Assembly (NCBI GenBank): GCA_027356675.1
Contig: DAHVXO010000231.1
Coordinates: 1 to 8,702, forward strand
Length of the DNA stretch: 8,702 nt
Direction: 5' to 3'
Source: Symbiobacteriaceae bacterium
GTDB lineage: Bacteria > Bacillota_E > Symbiobacteriia > Symbiobacteriales > Symbiobacteriaceae
Below are positions 1-6,757 of this stretch, piece after piece. A program made the translations under genes and the position numbers. The notes beneath the pieces were generated by a model. It worked only from the letters and a program-made list of their open reading frames with translations, was not told where the DNA came from and made no database searches. How positions within the stretch are numbered: the first letter of the stretch is position 1; each line of letters starts with the position of its first letter.

Positions 1-132
1 AAGTAAAGCGTTGTGTGACTGCTTCCAGCGCCTGTCGCCCTGCCTCTGGGATCCCTGGTACCTTCGCAACCCGTGTATACGACTTCATGGAAGCCCTCCC
101 GCCCGCCCATCAACTGAGGTCCCACGGATCGT
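1..132. other. Left edge, no gene recognised
   Basis: This stretch lies downstream of the minus-strand histidine kinase. I see no convincing coding frame, no RNA gene and no clear terminator hairpin with a T tract for the kinase operon. A short open frame on the plus strand that continues into the kinase gene has no ribosome site and no family resemblance. The stretch may be spacer or may belong to something further left. Confidence 0.5.
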
Positions 133-1206
133 CTACCGCCCGCCACCGGGGGGCGGGGACGCGATCGTTACCGTAAAACAGGTACCGCGCCCTGGCTCAC
201 TCTCCACCTCCACCTTCCCATGGTGGGCCTCCACCAGACTGCGGACGATGGCCAGCCCGAGGCCGCTGCCACCGGTCTCGCGCGAACGGGATTTGTCCGC
301 CCGATAAAACCGGTCAAAGACATGCGGCAGATCTGCCGGGGCAATGCCTGGGCCCGTGTCGCGAATCTGCACATGGAGGTGACCGGCGTCGCGCCAGGCC
401 CTGAGCGTCACACGGCCCCCCGACGGCGTGTACCGCAGGGCATTGGATAACAGGTTGACGAAGACCTGACGCAACCGGTCCGCGTCGGCCTGCACCGGTG
501 GGAGGTCGGCGGCGATGTCCGCATGTAGTTGGACGTCCCGGGCCGTGGCAACCGGTTCCATGTTCCCGACCAGGCTGTGCAAGAGCGCCGCCAGATCGAC
601 ATCGGCGGGGTGTAGCGTGAGCGCCCCGACCTCGGCCAGGCTGAGGTCGCGCAGGTCGCCGACCAGCCGGCGCAGCCGGATGACCTCATCTTGGATGGGC
701 AGGAGGGCCTCGGGTTCGAGCGACACCTTCCCGTCTTGCATCAGGTCCAGGTGACCCTGCATCACCGCCAGCGGGTGTCTCAGTTCGTGGGCGACGTCGG
801 CCAGCAGCTGGCGGCGCGCCCGCTCCCCGGATTCGAGCCGTTCCCCCATCCGGTTAAATGTCCGGGCCAGGTCGGCAATCTCATCGGCACCGCTGACCGG
901 AACGCGCCGGGACAGGTCTCGCAGGTCCAGTTGGGATACGGTATCGCGCAGTTGCAGAAGCGAACCGGTCATCCGGCCGGCGATCCACAGGCCGACGCCC
1001 GCCGCCACCACGAGGGCGGCCACGCTCGACCAGAGGCTCCTCTGCAACGTGACTGTGAACGGACTCGTGCCGCCCATGTGCGACATCGTGCCGCCTTGCA
1101 TCCCCATCGCGGCGTACATGCCGAAGTTGAGGCCGAGAAACGAGAGCAGCAGGGCTGTAAAGGCCACCCCAACAAACGCCCAGATCAGCTTGATGCGCAG
1201 GGACAT
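133..1206 (-). CDS. Two-component sensor histidine kinase, membrane-bound, HAMP type
   Basis: This is a 357-residue sensor kinase that should autophosphorylate on His and pass phosphate to the regulator encoded just upstream. It has a transmembrane segment at about residues 8-28, a short outside loop at 29-57 and a second transmembrane segment at about 58-78. HAMP follows at about 78-130, the HisKA dimerisation domain at about 131-195 and the HATPase domain at 240-350. Visible motifs are H140 in VAHELRHPL, the N box around N255 (NLLSNALRY), G1 at 283-288 (DTGPGI), the F box at F297 and G2 at 312-321 (GGSGLGLAIV). The loop is Met-rich (GMYAAMGMQGGTMSHMGG), which may indicate metal sensing, but that is inference. 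The residue four after H140 is His, where the phosphatase motif usually has Thr or Asn. The ATG is preceded by AAGGAG (plus-strand 1216-1221) overlapping the regulator stop. The genes are 6 bases apart, so co-translation is likely. Family is certain; signal is unknown. Confidence 0.96.
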   Translation of the reverse strand: MSLRIKLIWAFVGVAFTALLLSFLGLNFGMYAAMGMQGGTMSHMGGTSPFTVTLQRSLWSSVAALVVAAGVGLWIAGRMTGSLLQLRDTVSQLDLRDLSRRVPVSGADEIADLARTFNRMGERLESGERARRQLLADVAHELRHPLAVMQGHLDLMQDGKVSLEPEALLPIQDEVIRLRRLVGDLRDLSLAEVGALTLHPADVDLAALLHSLVGNMEPVATARDVQLHADIAADLPPVQADADRLRQVFVNLLSNALRYTPSGGRVTLRAWRDAGHLHVQIRDTGPGIAPADLPHVFDRFYRADKSRSRETGGSGLGLAIVRSLVEAHHGKVEVESEPGRGTCFTVTIASPPPGGGR

Positions 1207-1212
1207 GGACGG

Positions 1213-1893
1213 TCACTCCTTCGGCGGCACCAACTTGTAGCCCGTTCCCTTGACGGTCTGGATCAGGCTCTCACTCCCCAGCTTCCGGCGCAGATGGCTG
1301 ATATGACTGTCGATGGTGCGCTCGTAGCCCTCGTAGTAATCGCCCACGGCTGCTTCCATTAGTTGAAGGCGTGAGTAGACCCGGTTCGGTCCGCGCACGA
1401 ACACGGCTAGCAGCTTGAACTCCGTGGTGGTCAGCGGGATCTCGGCGTCGCCACGCGTCACTGAAAAAGCAGCAAGGTCGACACGCAAGTCGCCGAACAC
1501 CGCCACTTCCGCCGGTGCAGACTCCTGGCGGCTGCGACGTAGCACGGCCCGGATGCGGGCAACCAACTCGCGCATGCTGAAGGGTTTGGTCAGATAGTCA
1601 TCGGCGCCCAATTCAAGTCCGAGTAGCTTATCGCTCTCCTCGCTGCGGGCTGTGAGCATAATAATGGGGGTATTGCCGTCCCGCCGGATCTGACGCGCCA
1701 CATCGAGTCCGTTCAGGCCGGGGAGCATCCAGTCCAGCAGCACCAGGTCCGGACGCTTCTCTCGCCACACCTTGACCGCAGCCAGGCCCTCAACGGCCAG
1801 CAGGGTGTGGTATCCCTCGGACCGCAGGTATTCGTCGACCACCTCACGCAAGCGGTCGTCATCATCGACAATCAGAATGCGTTCACCAGGCAC
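1213..1893 (-). CDS. OmpR/PhoB-family response regulator
   Basis: This is a DNA-binding response regulator, the partner of the kinase that follows it. Counted from the GTG start it has 226 residues. The receiver domain (about 4-117) has acidic pocket residues D10 and D11, phosphoacceptor D54 (VLLDWMLPG), T81 and K103 (LTKPF). The winged-helix effector domain (about 130-224) carries TTTEFKLL, the recognition-helix region RTIDSHISHLRRKLG and the C-terminal hairpin TVKGTGYKL. I chose GTG at 1893 because GGAGG sits 7 bases upstream and the protein then begins MPGERILIVDDD, as is usual for the family. An ATG at 1920 with its own GAGGG site would add nine residues (MPGVGGGLH), which are largely a translation of the GTG's ribosome site. 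Its target is probably the divergent intergenic region, as is common for autoregulated pairs, but no binding is shown by sequence alone. Confidence 0.95.
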   Translation of the reverse strand: MPGERILIVDDDDRLREVVDEYLRSEGYHTLLAVEGLAAVKVWREKRPDLVLLDWMLPGLNGLDVARQIRRDGNTPIIMLTARSEESDKLLGLELGADDYLTKPFSMRELVARIRAVLRRSRQESAPAEVAVFGDLRVDLAAFSVTRGDAEIPLTTTEFKLLAVFVRGPNRVYSRLQLMEAAVGDYYEGYERTIDSHISHLRRKLGSESLIQTVKGTGYKLVPPKE

Positions 1894-1941
1894 GTGTAGC
1901 CCTCCCCCGACTCCAGGCATCGTTCCCTCAAGGTTTCTGTA

Positions 1942-2003
1942 CCACACAGCCCTCCCCCTGCTCATCCACAGAGGCCACGTTCCGTCTCCACGCCTCCTCC
2001 ACA
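1942..2003. promoter_or_regulatory. Repeated CCAC motifs, possible regulator operator
   Basis: In the divergent intergenic region the tetramer CCAC starts at 1942, 1966, 1975, 1988 and 1999. Three copies extend to TCCAC(A/G), starting at 1965, 1987 and 1998, spaced 22 and 11 bases. OmpR/PhoB-type regulators typically bind direct repeats about 11 bases apart, so this is a reasonable candidate site for the adjacent regulator. The motif is short and the region is C-rich, so chance cannot be excluded. Confidence 0.3.
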
Positions 2004-2008
2004 CTGAG

Positions 2009-2036
2009 ACCGTATATTGGAGGCAGGTCAGGTCAA
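2009..2036 (-). promoter_or_regulatory. Candidate promoter for the two-component operon
   Basis: On the minus strand TTGACC (plus 2031-2036) and TACGGT (plus 2009-2014) are separated by 16 bases. The first matches the -35 consensus at five of six positions. The second keeps only the key first, second and last positions of the -10. A start near 2002 would give a leader of roughly 80-110 bases. A plus-strand pair TTGGAG (2017-2022) and TACAAT (2039-2044) overlaps it, but would start transcription within about 10 bases of the SHOCT gene. Confidence 0.3.
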
Positions 2037-2060
2037 TCTACAATTGGGAGCGTGTGAAAG

Positions 2061-2258
2061 ATGATGTTGATGTGGCTACTACCCTTTTTCTTGATCCTGC
2101 TGTTCGTGGGGGGTGGCCCGATGGGTCACTGGGGGCACTCTCACCACGATCACCATGGTGGTGGCGATGCGTTGGAGATCCTGCGGATGCGGCTGTCCCG
2201 CGGTGAGATCACGCCCGAGGAGTTTGACCGGCTGCGGACAAAGCTCCAGACTCCATGA
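2061..2258 (+). CDS. Small SHOCT-domain membrane protein
   Basis: This 65-residue protein starts with a hydrophobic segment (residues 3-17, MWLLPFFLILLFVGG). A Gly/His-rich stretch follows at 18-35 (GHWGHSHHDHHGGG). It ends in a short amphipathic SHOCT motif at about 36-63 (ALEILRMRLSRGEITPEEFDRLRTKL). The ITxEEFxxLxxKL ending is diagnostic. SHOCT domains are thought to mediate oligomerisation; specific functions are mostly unknown. A GGGAG at 2046-2050 lies 10 bases before the ATG, slightly far. The second codon is also ATG and could be the start. It is divergent from the regulator/kinase pair, so it is a likely target of that pair. The six His residues and the Met-rich loop of the nearby kinase fit a metal-related role, but this is inference. 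Confidence 0.85.
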   Translation: MMLMWLLPFFLILLFVGGGPMGHWGHSHHDHHGGGDALEILRMRLSRGEITPEEFDRLRTKLQTP

Positions 2259-2281
2259 GGGCATCGAAGACGTCGTCGCGC

Positions 2282-2313
2282 TGAGAGGCTGGCACATGGC
2301 CAGCCTCTCATTT
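2282..2313 (+). terminator. Rho-independent-type terminator after the SHOCT gene
   Basis: A perfect 12-bp stem pairs 2282-2293 with 2299-2310 around a 5-base loop (2294-2298). The arms are TGAGAGGCTGGC and GCCAGCCTCTCA. Only a short run of three T follows (2311-2313), so the hairpin is strong but the T tract is weak. It lies 24 bases after the SHOCT stop codon and separates that gene from the lar operon. Confidence 0.7.
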
Positions 2314-2558
2314 CATGTGCGGCAGTGCCACCGACATGGGCCGCCTCTTGCATGAGCCACATTTCTTGCGGATGTCGGAACAGAAAAACAGCTGGGAAGA
2401 AGGGGTCCGCGCGGAAGGACTCGTATCTTTTCGATCGTATAAGAAGTGCAGGCTTGGAGAGTGGCCCTGGGGTGCGTTCTTCTATGCCCAGACCGTGGGA
2501 CGGATCATGATCGACGGCGGCTATACGGCTTGGTAGCAAACAGGGGGTCACGGGCCAG
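2311..2558 (+). other. Leader region upstream of the lar operon
   Basis: These 248 bases lie between the terminator and larB and should hold the operon promoter. A TATAAG at 2438-2443 could be a -10, but no good -35 lies at the right distance. Short perfect palindromes occur at 2406-2415 (TCCGCGCGGA) and 2503-2512 (GATCATGATC). I see neither a NikR-type operator nor a nickel/cobalt riboswitch fold. An open frame from 2315 or 2372 to 2536 (73 or 54 residues) has no ribosome site and no recognisable family, although its third positions are moderately GC-rich. It could be a small unknown gene, but I do not call it. Confidence 0.4.
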
Positions 2559-3314
2559 GTGAAGAACGAAGAGCTTCGGCGCCTTCTAGAGGCAGTTCGC
2601 GCCGGAAAGCTGGATGTCGATGCCGCTGTGGAGTCCCTCAGCGGCCTGGGGTTTGTGGATCTGGGGTTTGCAAAGCTGGACACCCACCGCGAGGCGCGCA
2701 ACGGCTTTCCGGAGGTGGTGCTCTGCGAGGGCAAGCTGCCCGAGCACGCCGTGGCGATCATTGAGCGCCTGGCCGAGTCCGGCGGCCGCGTTCTGGCAAC
2801 GCGGGCGACGCCCGCACTGTACGCCAGCGTCCAGAGCGCCGTGCCCACAGCCGTCTACCACCCGATGGCCCGCATTATCACCATACCGGCCGAACCCGCT
2901 CCGGTCCACGGCGGGACCGTGCTGGTGGTGACAGCGGGAACGGCCGACCTGCCGGTGGCCGAGGAGGCAGCGGTGACCGCCGAGATCATGGGCAACGCGG
3001 TTGAACGCCTCTACGACGTTGGCGTGGCGGGACTGCACCGCCTGTTGGCGCATATGGAGAACCTGCGGGCTGCCTCCGTCGTGATCGTGGTCGCCGGCAT
3101 GGAGGCGGCCCTGGTCAGCGTCGTGGGCGGGTTGGTCCGAGCGCCGGTGATCGCCGTGCCGACCAGCGTCGGGTATGGGGCCAGCTTCGGCGGCCTGGCG
3201 GCCCTGCTGGGGATGCTGAACAGTTGCGCCAGCGGCGTCACGGTCGTCAACATAGATAATGGCTTTGGGGCAGGGTACGCGGCGAGCATGATCAACCAGA
3301 TGGGGGAGCGATAG
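2559..3314 (+). CDS. larB: LarB, pyridinium-3,5-biscarboxylic acid mononucleotide synthase
   Basis: LarB carries out the first step of nickel-pincer nucleotide synthesis. It carboxylates the pyridinium ring of nicotinic acid adenine dinucleotide and cleaves the phosphoanhydride, giving the biscarboxylate mononucleotide and AMP. The 251-residue product has a helical N-terminal part (about 1-45) and a PurE-like carboxylase domain (about 75-250). Signature stretches are VVTAGTADLPVAEEA (123-137), GNAVERLYDVGVAGLHRLL (145-163), AGMEAAL (179-185), PTSVGYGASFGG (201-212) and NSCASGVTVVNIDNGFGAG (221-239). E182 and C223 appear to correspond to the catalytic Glu180 and Cys221 of Lactobacillus plantarum LarB (from memory). 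Length is normal for the family. The start is GTG; GGGGG at 2543-2547 is rather far upstream. Its TAG overlaps the larE GTG by one base, so the two are probably translationally coupled. PurE itself is excluded by the LarB-specific C-terminal motif. Confidence 0.95.
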   Translation: MKNEELRRLLEAVRAGKLDVDAAVESLSGLGFVDLGFAKLDTHREARNGFPEVVLCEGKLPEHAVAIIERLAESGGRVLATRATPALYASVQSAVPTAVYHPMARIITIPAEPAPVHGGTVLVVTAGTADLPVAEEAAVTAEIMGNAVERLYDVGVAGLHRLLAHMENLRAASVVIVVAGMEAALVSVVGGLVRAPVIAVPTSVGYGASFGGLAALLGMLNSCASGVTVVNIDNGFGAGYAASMINQMGER

Positions 3315-4144
3315 TGGTGTTGGCAGGGCAGCTGCGAACGAAGTATGAGCACCTCTGTGCAATTCTGCGGGAGATGGAGAGCGTGATCACCGGCTTCTCA
3401 GGCGGGGTCGACAGTGCCCTCCTGGCCCGGGTCGCGCACGATGTGCTCGGGGAGCGTGCCCTTGCGGTGACGGCCACGTCGCCCTCGCTGCCGGCGCGGG
3501 AGCTGCAGGAGGCCTGCGAACTGGCCCGGCAGTACGGCTTCCGCCATGAAGTGATCACGACCGACGAAATGGCGAACCCGAACTATGTGGCCAACCCGAA
3601 TAACCGCTGCTACTTCTGCAAGAGCGAACTGTTTACCAGGCTCGATGGGCTCTCCACCCGCATGGGCTACCGCTGGCTGGCCTACGGCGAGAATTACGAC
3701 GACCAGGGCGACCACCGGCCGGGGGCCGCTGCGGCCAACGAGCGCGGGGTCCGGGCCCCGCTCAAGGAAGCGGGCCTGACCAAGGAAGAGGTGCGGGAGC
3801 TCGCCCGGCACCTGGGGCTGCCGGTCTGGGATAAGCCCGCCTTTGCCTGCCTCTCCTCCCGCTTCCCCTACGGGACCGAGATCACCCCGGAGCGGCTGGC
3901 TCAGGTGGAGGCCGGTGAGGACTACCTGTGGGAGTTGGGCTTCCGGCAGTACCGGGTCCGCTTTCACGGCGAGGTCGCCCGCATTGAGGTTGAGCGTGCC
4001 GACATGCTGCGCCTGCTAGAGGTTGCGGAGGATGTCAGTGCCCGCTTCCGTGCGGCCGGCTTCAAATACGTTGCCATGGACCTGCTCGGGTATCGCCGGG
4101 GCAGCCTGAATGAAGTGAGTCTGGTGCAAAGGAGCGAGATGTAG
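3314..4144 (+). CDS. larE: LarE, ATP-dependent pyridinium-3,5-biscarboxylate sulfur transferase
   Basis: LarE activates the two carboxylates made by LarB with ATP and converts them to thiocarboxylates. The 276-residue protein has the PP-loop ATP-binding motif SGGVDS at 29-34. Other conserved LarE stretches are RCYFCKSELF (98-107), DQGDHRPG (130-137), RAPLKEAGLTKEEVRELARHLGLP (147-170), ACLSSRFPYG (178-187) and RVRFHGEVARIE (214-225). C179 matches the sulfur-donating Cys176 of L. plantarum LarE, whose sulfur is sacrificed. Here C99 and C102 are also present as CxxC, which the L. plantarum enzyme lacks. This three-cysteine form is the LarE type reported to bind an iron-sulfur cluster and to be able to act catalytically. 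The start is GTG, 6 bases after GGGGAG (3302-3307); a second GTG follows at once (3317). It is the second gene of the operon, with larC 4 bases downstream. Confidence 0.95.
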   Translation: MVLAGQLRTKYEHLCAILREMESVITGFSGGVDSALLARVAHDVLGERALAVTATSPSLPARELQEACELARQYGFRHEVITTDEMANPNYVANPNNRCYFCKSELFTRLDGLSTRMGYRWLAYGENYDDQGDHRPGAAAANERGVRAPLKEAGLTKEEVRELARHLGLPVWDKPAFACLSSRFPYGTEITPERLAQVEAGEDYLWELGFRQYRVRFHGEVARIEVERADMLRLLEVAEDVSARFRAAGFKYVAMDLLGYRRGSLNEVSLVQRSEM

Positions 4145-4148
4145 GCAG

Positions 4149-5441
4149 ATGCGTACAGCCTACTTTGATTGTTTCGCAGGGGCCAGCGGGGACATGGTGG
4201 CCGGCGCCCTGATCGACCTCGGTCTCGACCCGCACCGGCTGCAGGCTGAGTTGAGCAAGCTGAAACTGGCCGGCTGGCGCCTGCAGGTGCGCTCCGTGAA
4301 CAAGCTCGGGATCACGGCTGCCAAGGTGGATGTGCTGCTCCAGGACAGCGCCGGGGGCGAGGCGCTCGCCGACGCCGAGTACCAGGAGGTCACCCCCGGA
4401 GCAGAGCAGCACCACCATCACGGGTATGGTCATGACCACGACCATGACCACGGTCATCATCAGCATCAGGAACATCGCCCGCTGCGCGCCATCCTCGAAC
4501 TGCTGCAGCAGAGCGACCTCGACCCGCTCGACAAGGACCGCGCCGCCCGGATCTTCACCCGCCTTGGCGAGGCCGAGTCCAGGGTGCACGGCGTCCCGAT
4601 GGACCAGATCCACTTCCATGAGGTGGGCGGCCTTGACGCGATCATCGATGTCGTGAGCGCCTGCATCGGCGTGCGCCTGCTGGGCATCGAACGGATCGTC
4701 GTCTCGCCCATGCACGTGGGGTCGGGCTTCGTCCAAATGGCCCATGGGCTTTACCCCGTCCCGGGTCCGGCCACGGCCAACCTGCTGGCGGGGGTTCCCG
4801 TCTATGCCACGGAGCTGAAGGGTGAACTCGTGACGCCCACCGGCGCCGCCATTCTCGCCACACTGGCCGATGGCTTCGGTCCCATGCCGCTCATGGTCGT
4901 GACCGCAACCGGCTATGGGGCCGGTAGCCGTGATCGGCAGATTCCGAACGTGTTGCGGGTGTTCCTCGGGGAAGAGGCGGCCCCGGCTGCGGCGTACCAG
5001 ACGGAGGCCGCCGTCATGATCGAAGCCAATATCGACGATCTGAACCCCGAGATCTATGCCTATGTCATGGAACGCCTCTTTGCATCCGGCGTGATGGATG
5101 TCTTCCTGACCCCGGCACACATGAAGAAGAACCGCCCCGGCAACGTCCTGCATGTCCTGGTCGCTCGGGCCCTCGTGCCGCAGGCACTGGCCATCATTTT
5201 CGCTGAGACATCGACCATTGGGGTCAGGACCTACGCGGTACTCAAGCAGATGCTGCCACGGGAGATCGTCACCGTACCGACGCCCTACGGACCGATCCGG
5301 ATCAAGGTCGCGCGCAGCGGCTCCGCCGTCCTGAATGCGGCGCCCGAGTCTGCGGACTGTATGGCTGCGGCACGCACCCACGGGGTAGCCCTGAAAACGG
5401 TTTACCAATCCGCCCAGACGGCTGCCGCCGGCATCCGCTGA
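4149..5441 (+). CDS. larC: LarC, CTP-dependent nickel insertase for the pincer cofactor
   Basis: LarC inserts nickel into the bis-thiocarboxylate mononucleotide using CTP, completing the nickel-pincer nucleotide. The 430-residue protein begins with the family signature YFDCFAGASGDM (5-16). Further signatures are IHFHEVGGLDAIIDVV (154-169), GSGFVQMAHGLYPVPGPAT (191-209), LVTPTGAAIL (227-236), EANIDDLNPEIYAYVMERL (292-310) and AHMKKNRPG (323-331). Residues 88-109 form a His-rich linker with 12 His in 22 residues, a likely nickel-holding segment. The protein is in one continuous frame, unlike L. plantarum, where larC1 and larC2 are joined by ribosomal frameshifting. The C-terminal CTP-binding LarC2 part starts near 270. 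The ATG follows the larE stop by 4 bases. A GGAG at 4131-4134 is a little distant, so coupling to larE translation is likely. Confidence 0.96.
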   Translation: MRTAYFDCFAGASGDMVAGALIDLGLDPHRLQAELSKLKLAGWRLQVRSVNKLGITAAKVDVLLQDSAGGEALADAEYQEVTPGAEQHHHHGYGHDHDHDHGHHQHQEHRPLRAILELLQQSDLDPLDKDRAARIFTRLGEAESRVHGVPMDQIHFHEVGGLDAIIDVVSACIGVRLLGIERIVVSPMHVGSGFVQMAHGLYPVPGPATANLLAGVPVYATELKGELVTPTGAAILATLADGFGPMPLMVVTATGYGAGSRDRQIPNVLRVFLGEEAAPAAAYQTEAAVMIEANIDDLNPEIYAYVMERLFASGVMDVFLTPAHMKKNRPGNVLHVLVARALVPQALAIIFAETSTIGVRTYAVLKQMLPREIVTVPTPYGPIRIKVARSGSAVLNAAPESADCMAAARTHGVALKTVYQSAQTAAAGIR

Positions 5442-5450
5442 GGCGACCCC

Positions 5451-6755
5451 ATGAGACAACTGGCCATTATTGCCGATGACCTGACCGGCGCCTCTGACAC
5501 CGGTGTCCAGTTCGCTCGCAAGGGATTGCGCACAACCGTGCTCTTCGATCTGCAGAACCTCCCCGCCGATACGGCTGCGGTGGAGGTCGCGGTGATCGAT
5601 ACGGACAGCCGCTCGCTTCCCGCACCGCAGGCCTATCATCAGGTGGCGCAGGCGGCCCGGCGGGTCAGCGCCGCCGGCTTCACACACCTGTACAAGAAGG
5701 TGGACTCCACGCTCCGCGGCAATCTCGGCACGGAGATCGACGCGGTCATGGATGTGTGCGCCTGCGACCTGGCGGTCGTGGCGCCGGCCTTTCCCAGGCT
5801 GGGGCGCATCACTGTGGGCGGCCGGCACTACCTGGGCGGGGTGCCGATCGATCAGACGGAGATCGCCCACGACCCCAAGTGCCCTGTGACCCAATCCGAT
5901 CTCCTCACCCTGCTTGGTTCCCAGTCCAGGCGTAAAGCCGGGCTTCTCAGCCTGCCCGTGCTTCGTGCCGGAAGGGCAGCGACACGCAAGGCGGTCGGCC
6001 AGTTCGTGGCACACGGGATTCAGCTTGTGGTCTGCGATGCCGAAACCGCTGGGGATTTGCAGCAGATAGCCGCAACCCTGTCTGAATGCCGGCGCGCCGT
6101 CCTGTGGGTAGGCTCCGCCGGACTGGCCGAGTACCTCCCTGCCGTCCCGGGGCTTGCGGCCGGCCGCGATCGCGCTGCCCTATCCGTTTCGCCTTCCCGC
6201 AAACCGGTTCTGCTGGTGGCCGGCAGCATCTCAAGCACGACACGGGAGCAGGTCACCGCTGTGCAGCGGCTGCCGGGGGTGACCGCGGTTGAACTGGACC
6301 CGCTCCTGCTCCTTGCTGATGAGCAGGCCCACAGTGCCGAGACCGAGCGCTGCCGTTCGGAGTTGAGTGCCGCTCTCGTCTGTGGCCGGGATGTGACCCT
6401 TTGCACCGGTGCCTCGCCCGACCAGGTTGCCGCCGCCAGGGCGCAGGGCGCCCGGTCCGGGCTGGACGGTGCAGCGGTGGCCAACCGGGTTGCCATCGCC
6501 CTGGGTTCCGTTGCGGCACAGGTGCTGGCCACACACGACCTTGCCGGTGTCATCCTGACGGGCGGCGACACCGCCAGGGCCGTTTGCCGGCACCTCGGCG
6601 TTTCGGGTCTGCAACTGATTACGGAAGTGGAAACCGGGGTGCCGCTCAGCCGCCTGGTGGGAAGCCGGGACCTGCTGGCTGTGACCAAGGCCGGGGCCTT
6701 CGGCTCGGAGCAGACGCTTGTGCGTGCCCTGCACGCACTGAAAGGGGAGCAGTAG
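5451..6755 (+). CDS. Four-carbon acid sugar kinase (DUF1537; D-threonate/D-erythronate kinase type)
   Basis: This is an ATP-dependent kinase that phosphorylates a C4 sugar acid at C4. The 434-residue protein has both halves of the DUF1537 family. The N-terminal substrate-binding part (about 1-230) contains IADDLTGASDTGVQFA (7-22), KKVDSTLRGN (82-91), APAFPRLGRIT (111-121) and GSAGLA (221-226). The C-terminal nucleotide-binding part (about 250-434) contains VAGSISSTT (256-264), LTGGDTA (369-375) and KAGAFG (413-418). Characterised relatives are D-threonate kinase (DtnK), D-erythronate kinase (DenK) and 3-oxo-tetronate kinase (OtnK). The pdxA2 gene directly downstream favours the DtnK or DenK type, because OtnK works with aldolase and isomerase genes that are absent here. 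The ATG lies 9 bases after the larC stop, with GAGG overlapping that stop. I give no symbol because the substrate cannot be read from the sequence. Confidence 0.9.
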   Translation: MRQLAIIADDLTGASDTGVQFARKGLRTTVLFDLQNLPADTAAVEVAVIDTDSRSLPAPQAYHQVAQAARRVSAAGFTHLYKKVDSTLRGNLGTEIDAVMDVCACDLAVVAPAFPRLGRITVGGRHYLGGVPIDQTEIAHDPKCPVTQSDLLTLLGSQSRRKAGLLSLPVLRAGRAATRKAVGQFVAHGIQLVVCDAETAGDLQQIAATLSECRRAVLWVGSAGLAEYLPAVPGLAAGRDRAALSVSPSRKPVLLVAGSISSTTREQVTAVQRLPGVTAVELDPLLLLADEQAHSAETERCRSELSAALVCGRDVTLCTGASPDQVAAARAQGARSGLDGAAVANRVAIALGSVAAQVLATHDLAGVILTGGDTARAVCRHLGVSGLQLITEVETGVPLSRLVGSRDLLAVTKAGAFGSEQTLVRALHALKGEQ

Positions 6756-6757
6756 CC

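Noticed and set aside
691..1362. Plus-strand open frame of 223 residues across the kinase/regulator junction
   Set aside because: It spans two clear minus-strand genes, has no ribosome site, and its product looks like a shadow translation.
2150..2848. Minus-strand open frame of 232 residues across the SHOCT gene, terminator and start of larB
   Set aside because: It overlaps a strong terminator hairpin and two recognisable genes, and is Ser/Arg-rich with no motif.
2559..3314. PurE (N5-CAIR mutase) as the identity of larB
   Set aside because: The fold is related, but the length, the GMEAAL and NSCASGVTVVNIDNGFGAG motifs and the larE/larC neighbours are specific to LarB.
2586..3967. Minus-strand open frames of 258 and 189 residues opposite larB and larE
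   Set aside because: Their products are His/Gly/Pro/Arg-rich without family signatures; larB and larE on the plus strand explain the region fully.
4062..6014. Very long minus-strand open frame (650 residues) opposite larC and the kinase gene
   Set aside because: Both plus-strand genes opposite it carry unmistakable conserved motifs. The antisense product has no recognisable domain and the skewed composition expected of a mirror frame in GC-rich DNA.
6401..6757. 119-residue upstream extension of the pdxA2 frame inside the kinase gene
   Set aside because: The extension has no homology. The GTG at 6758 has a well-placed ribosome site and gives a normal PdxA N terminus.
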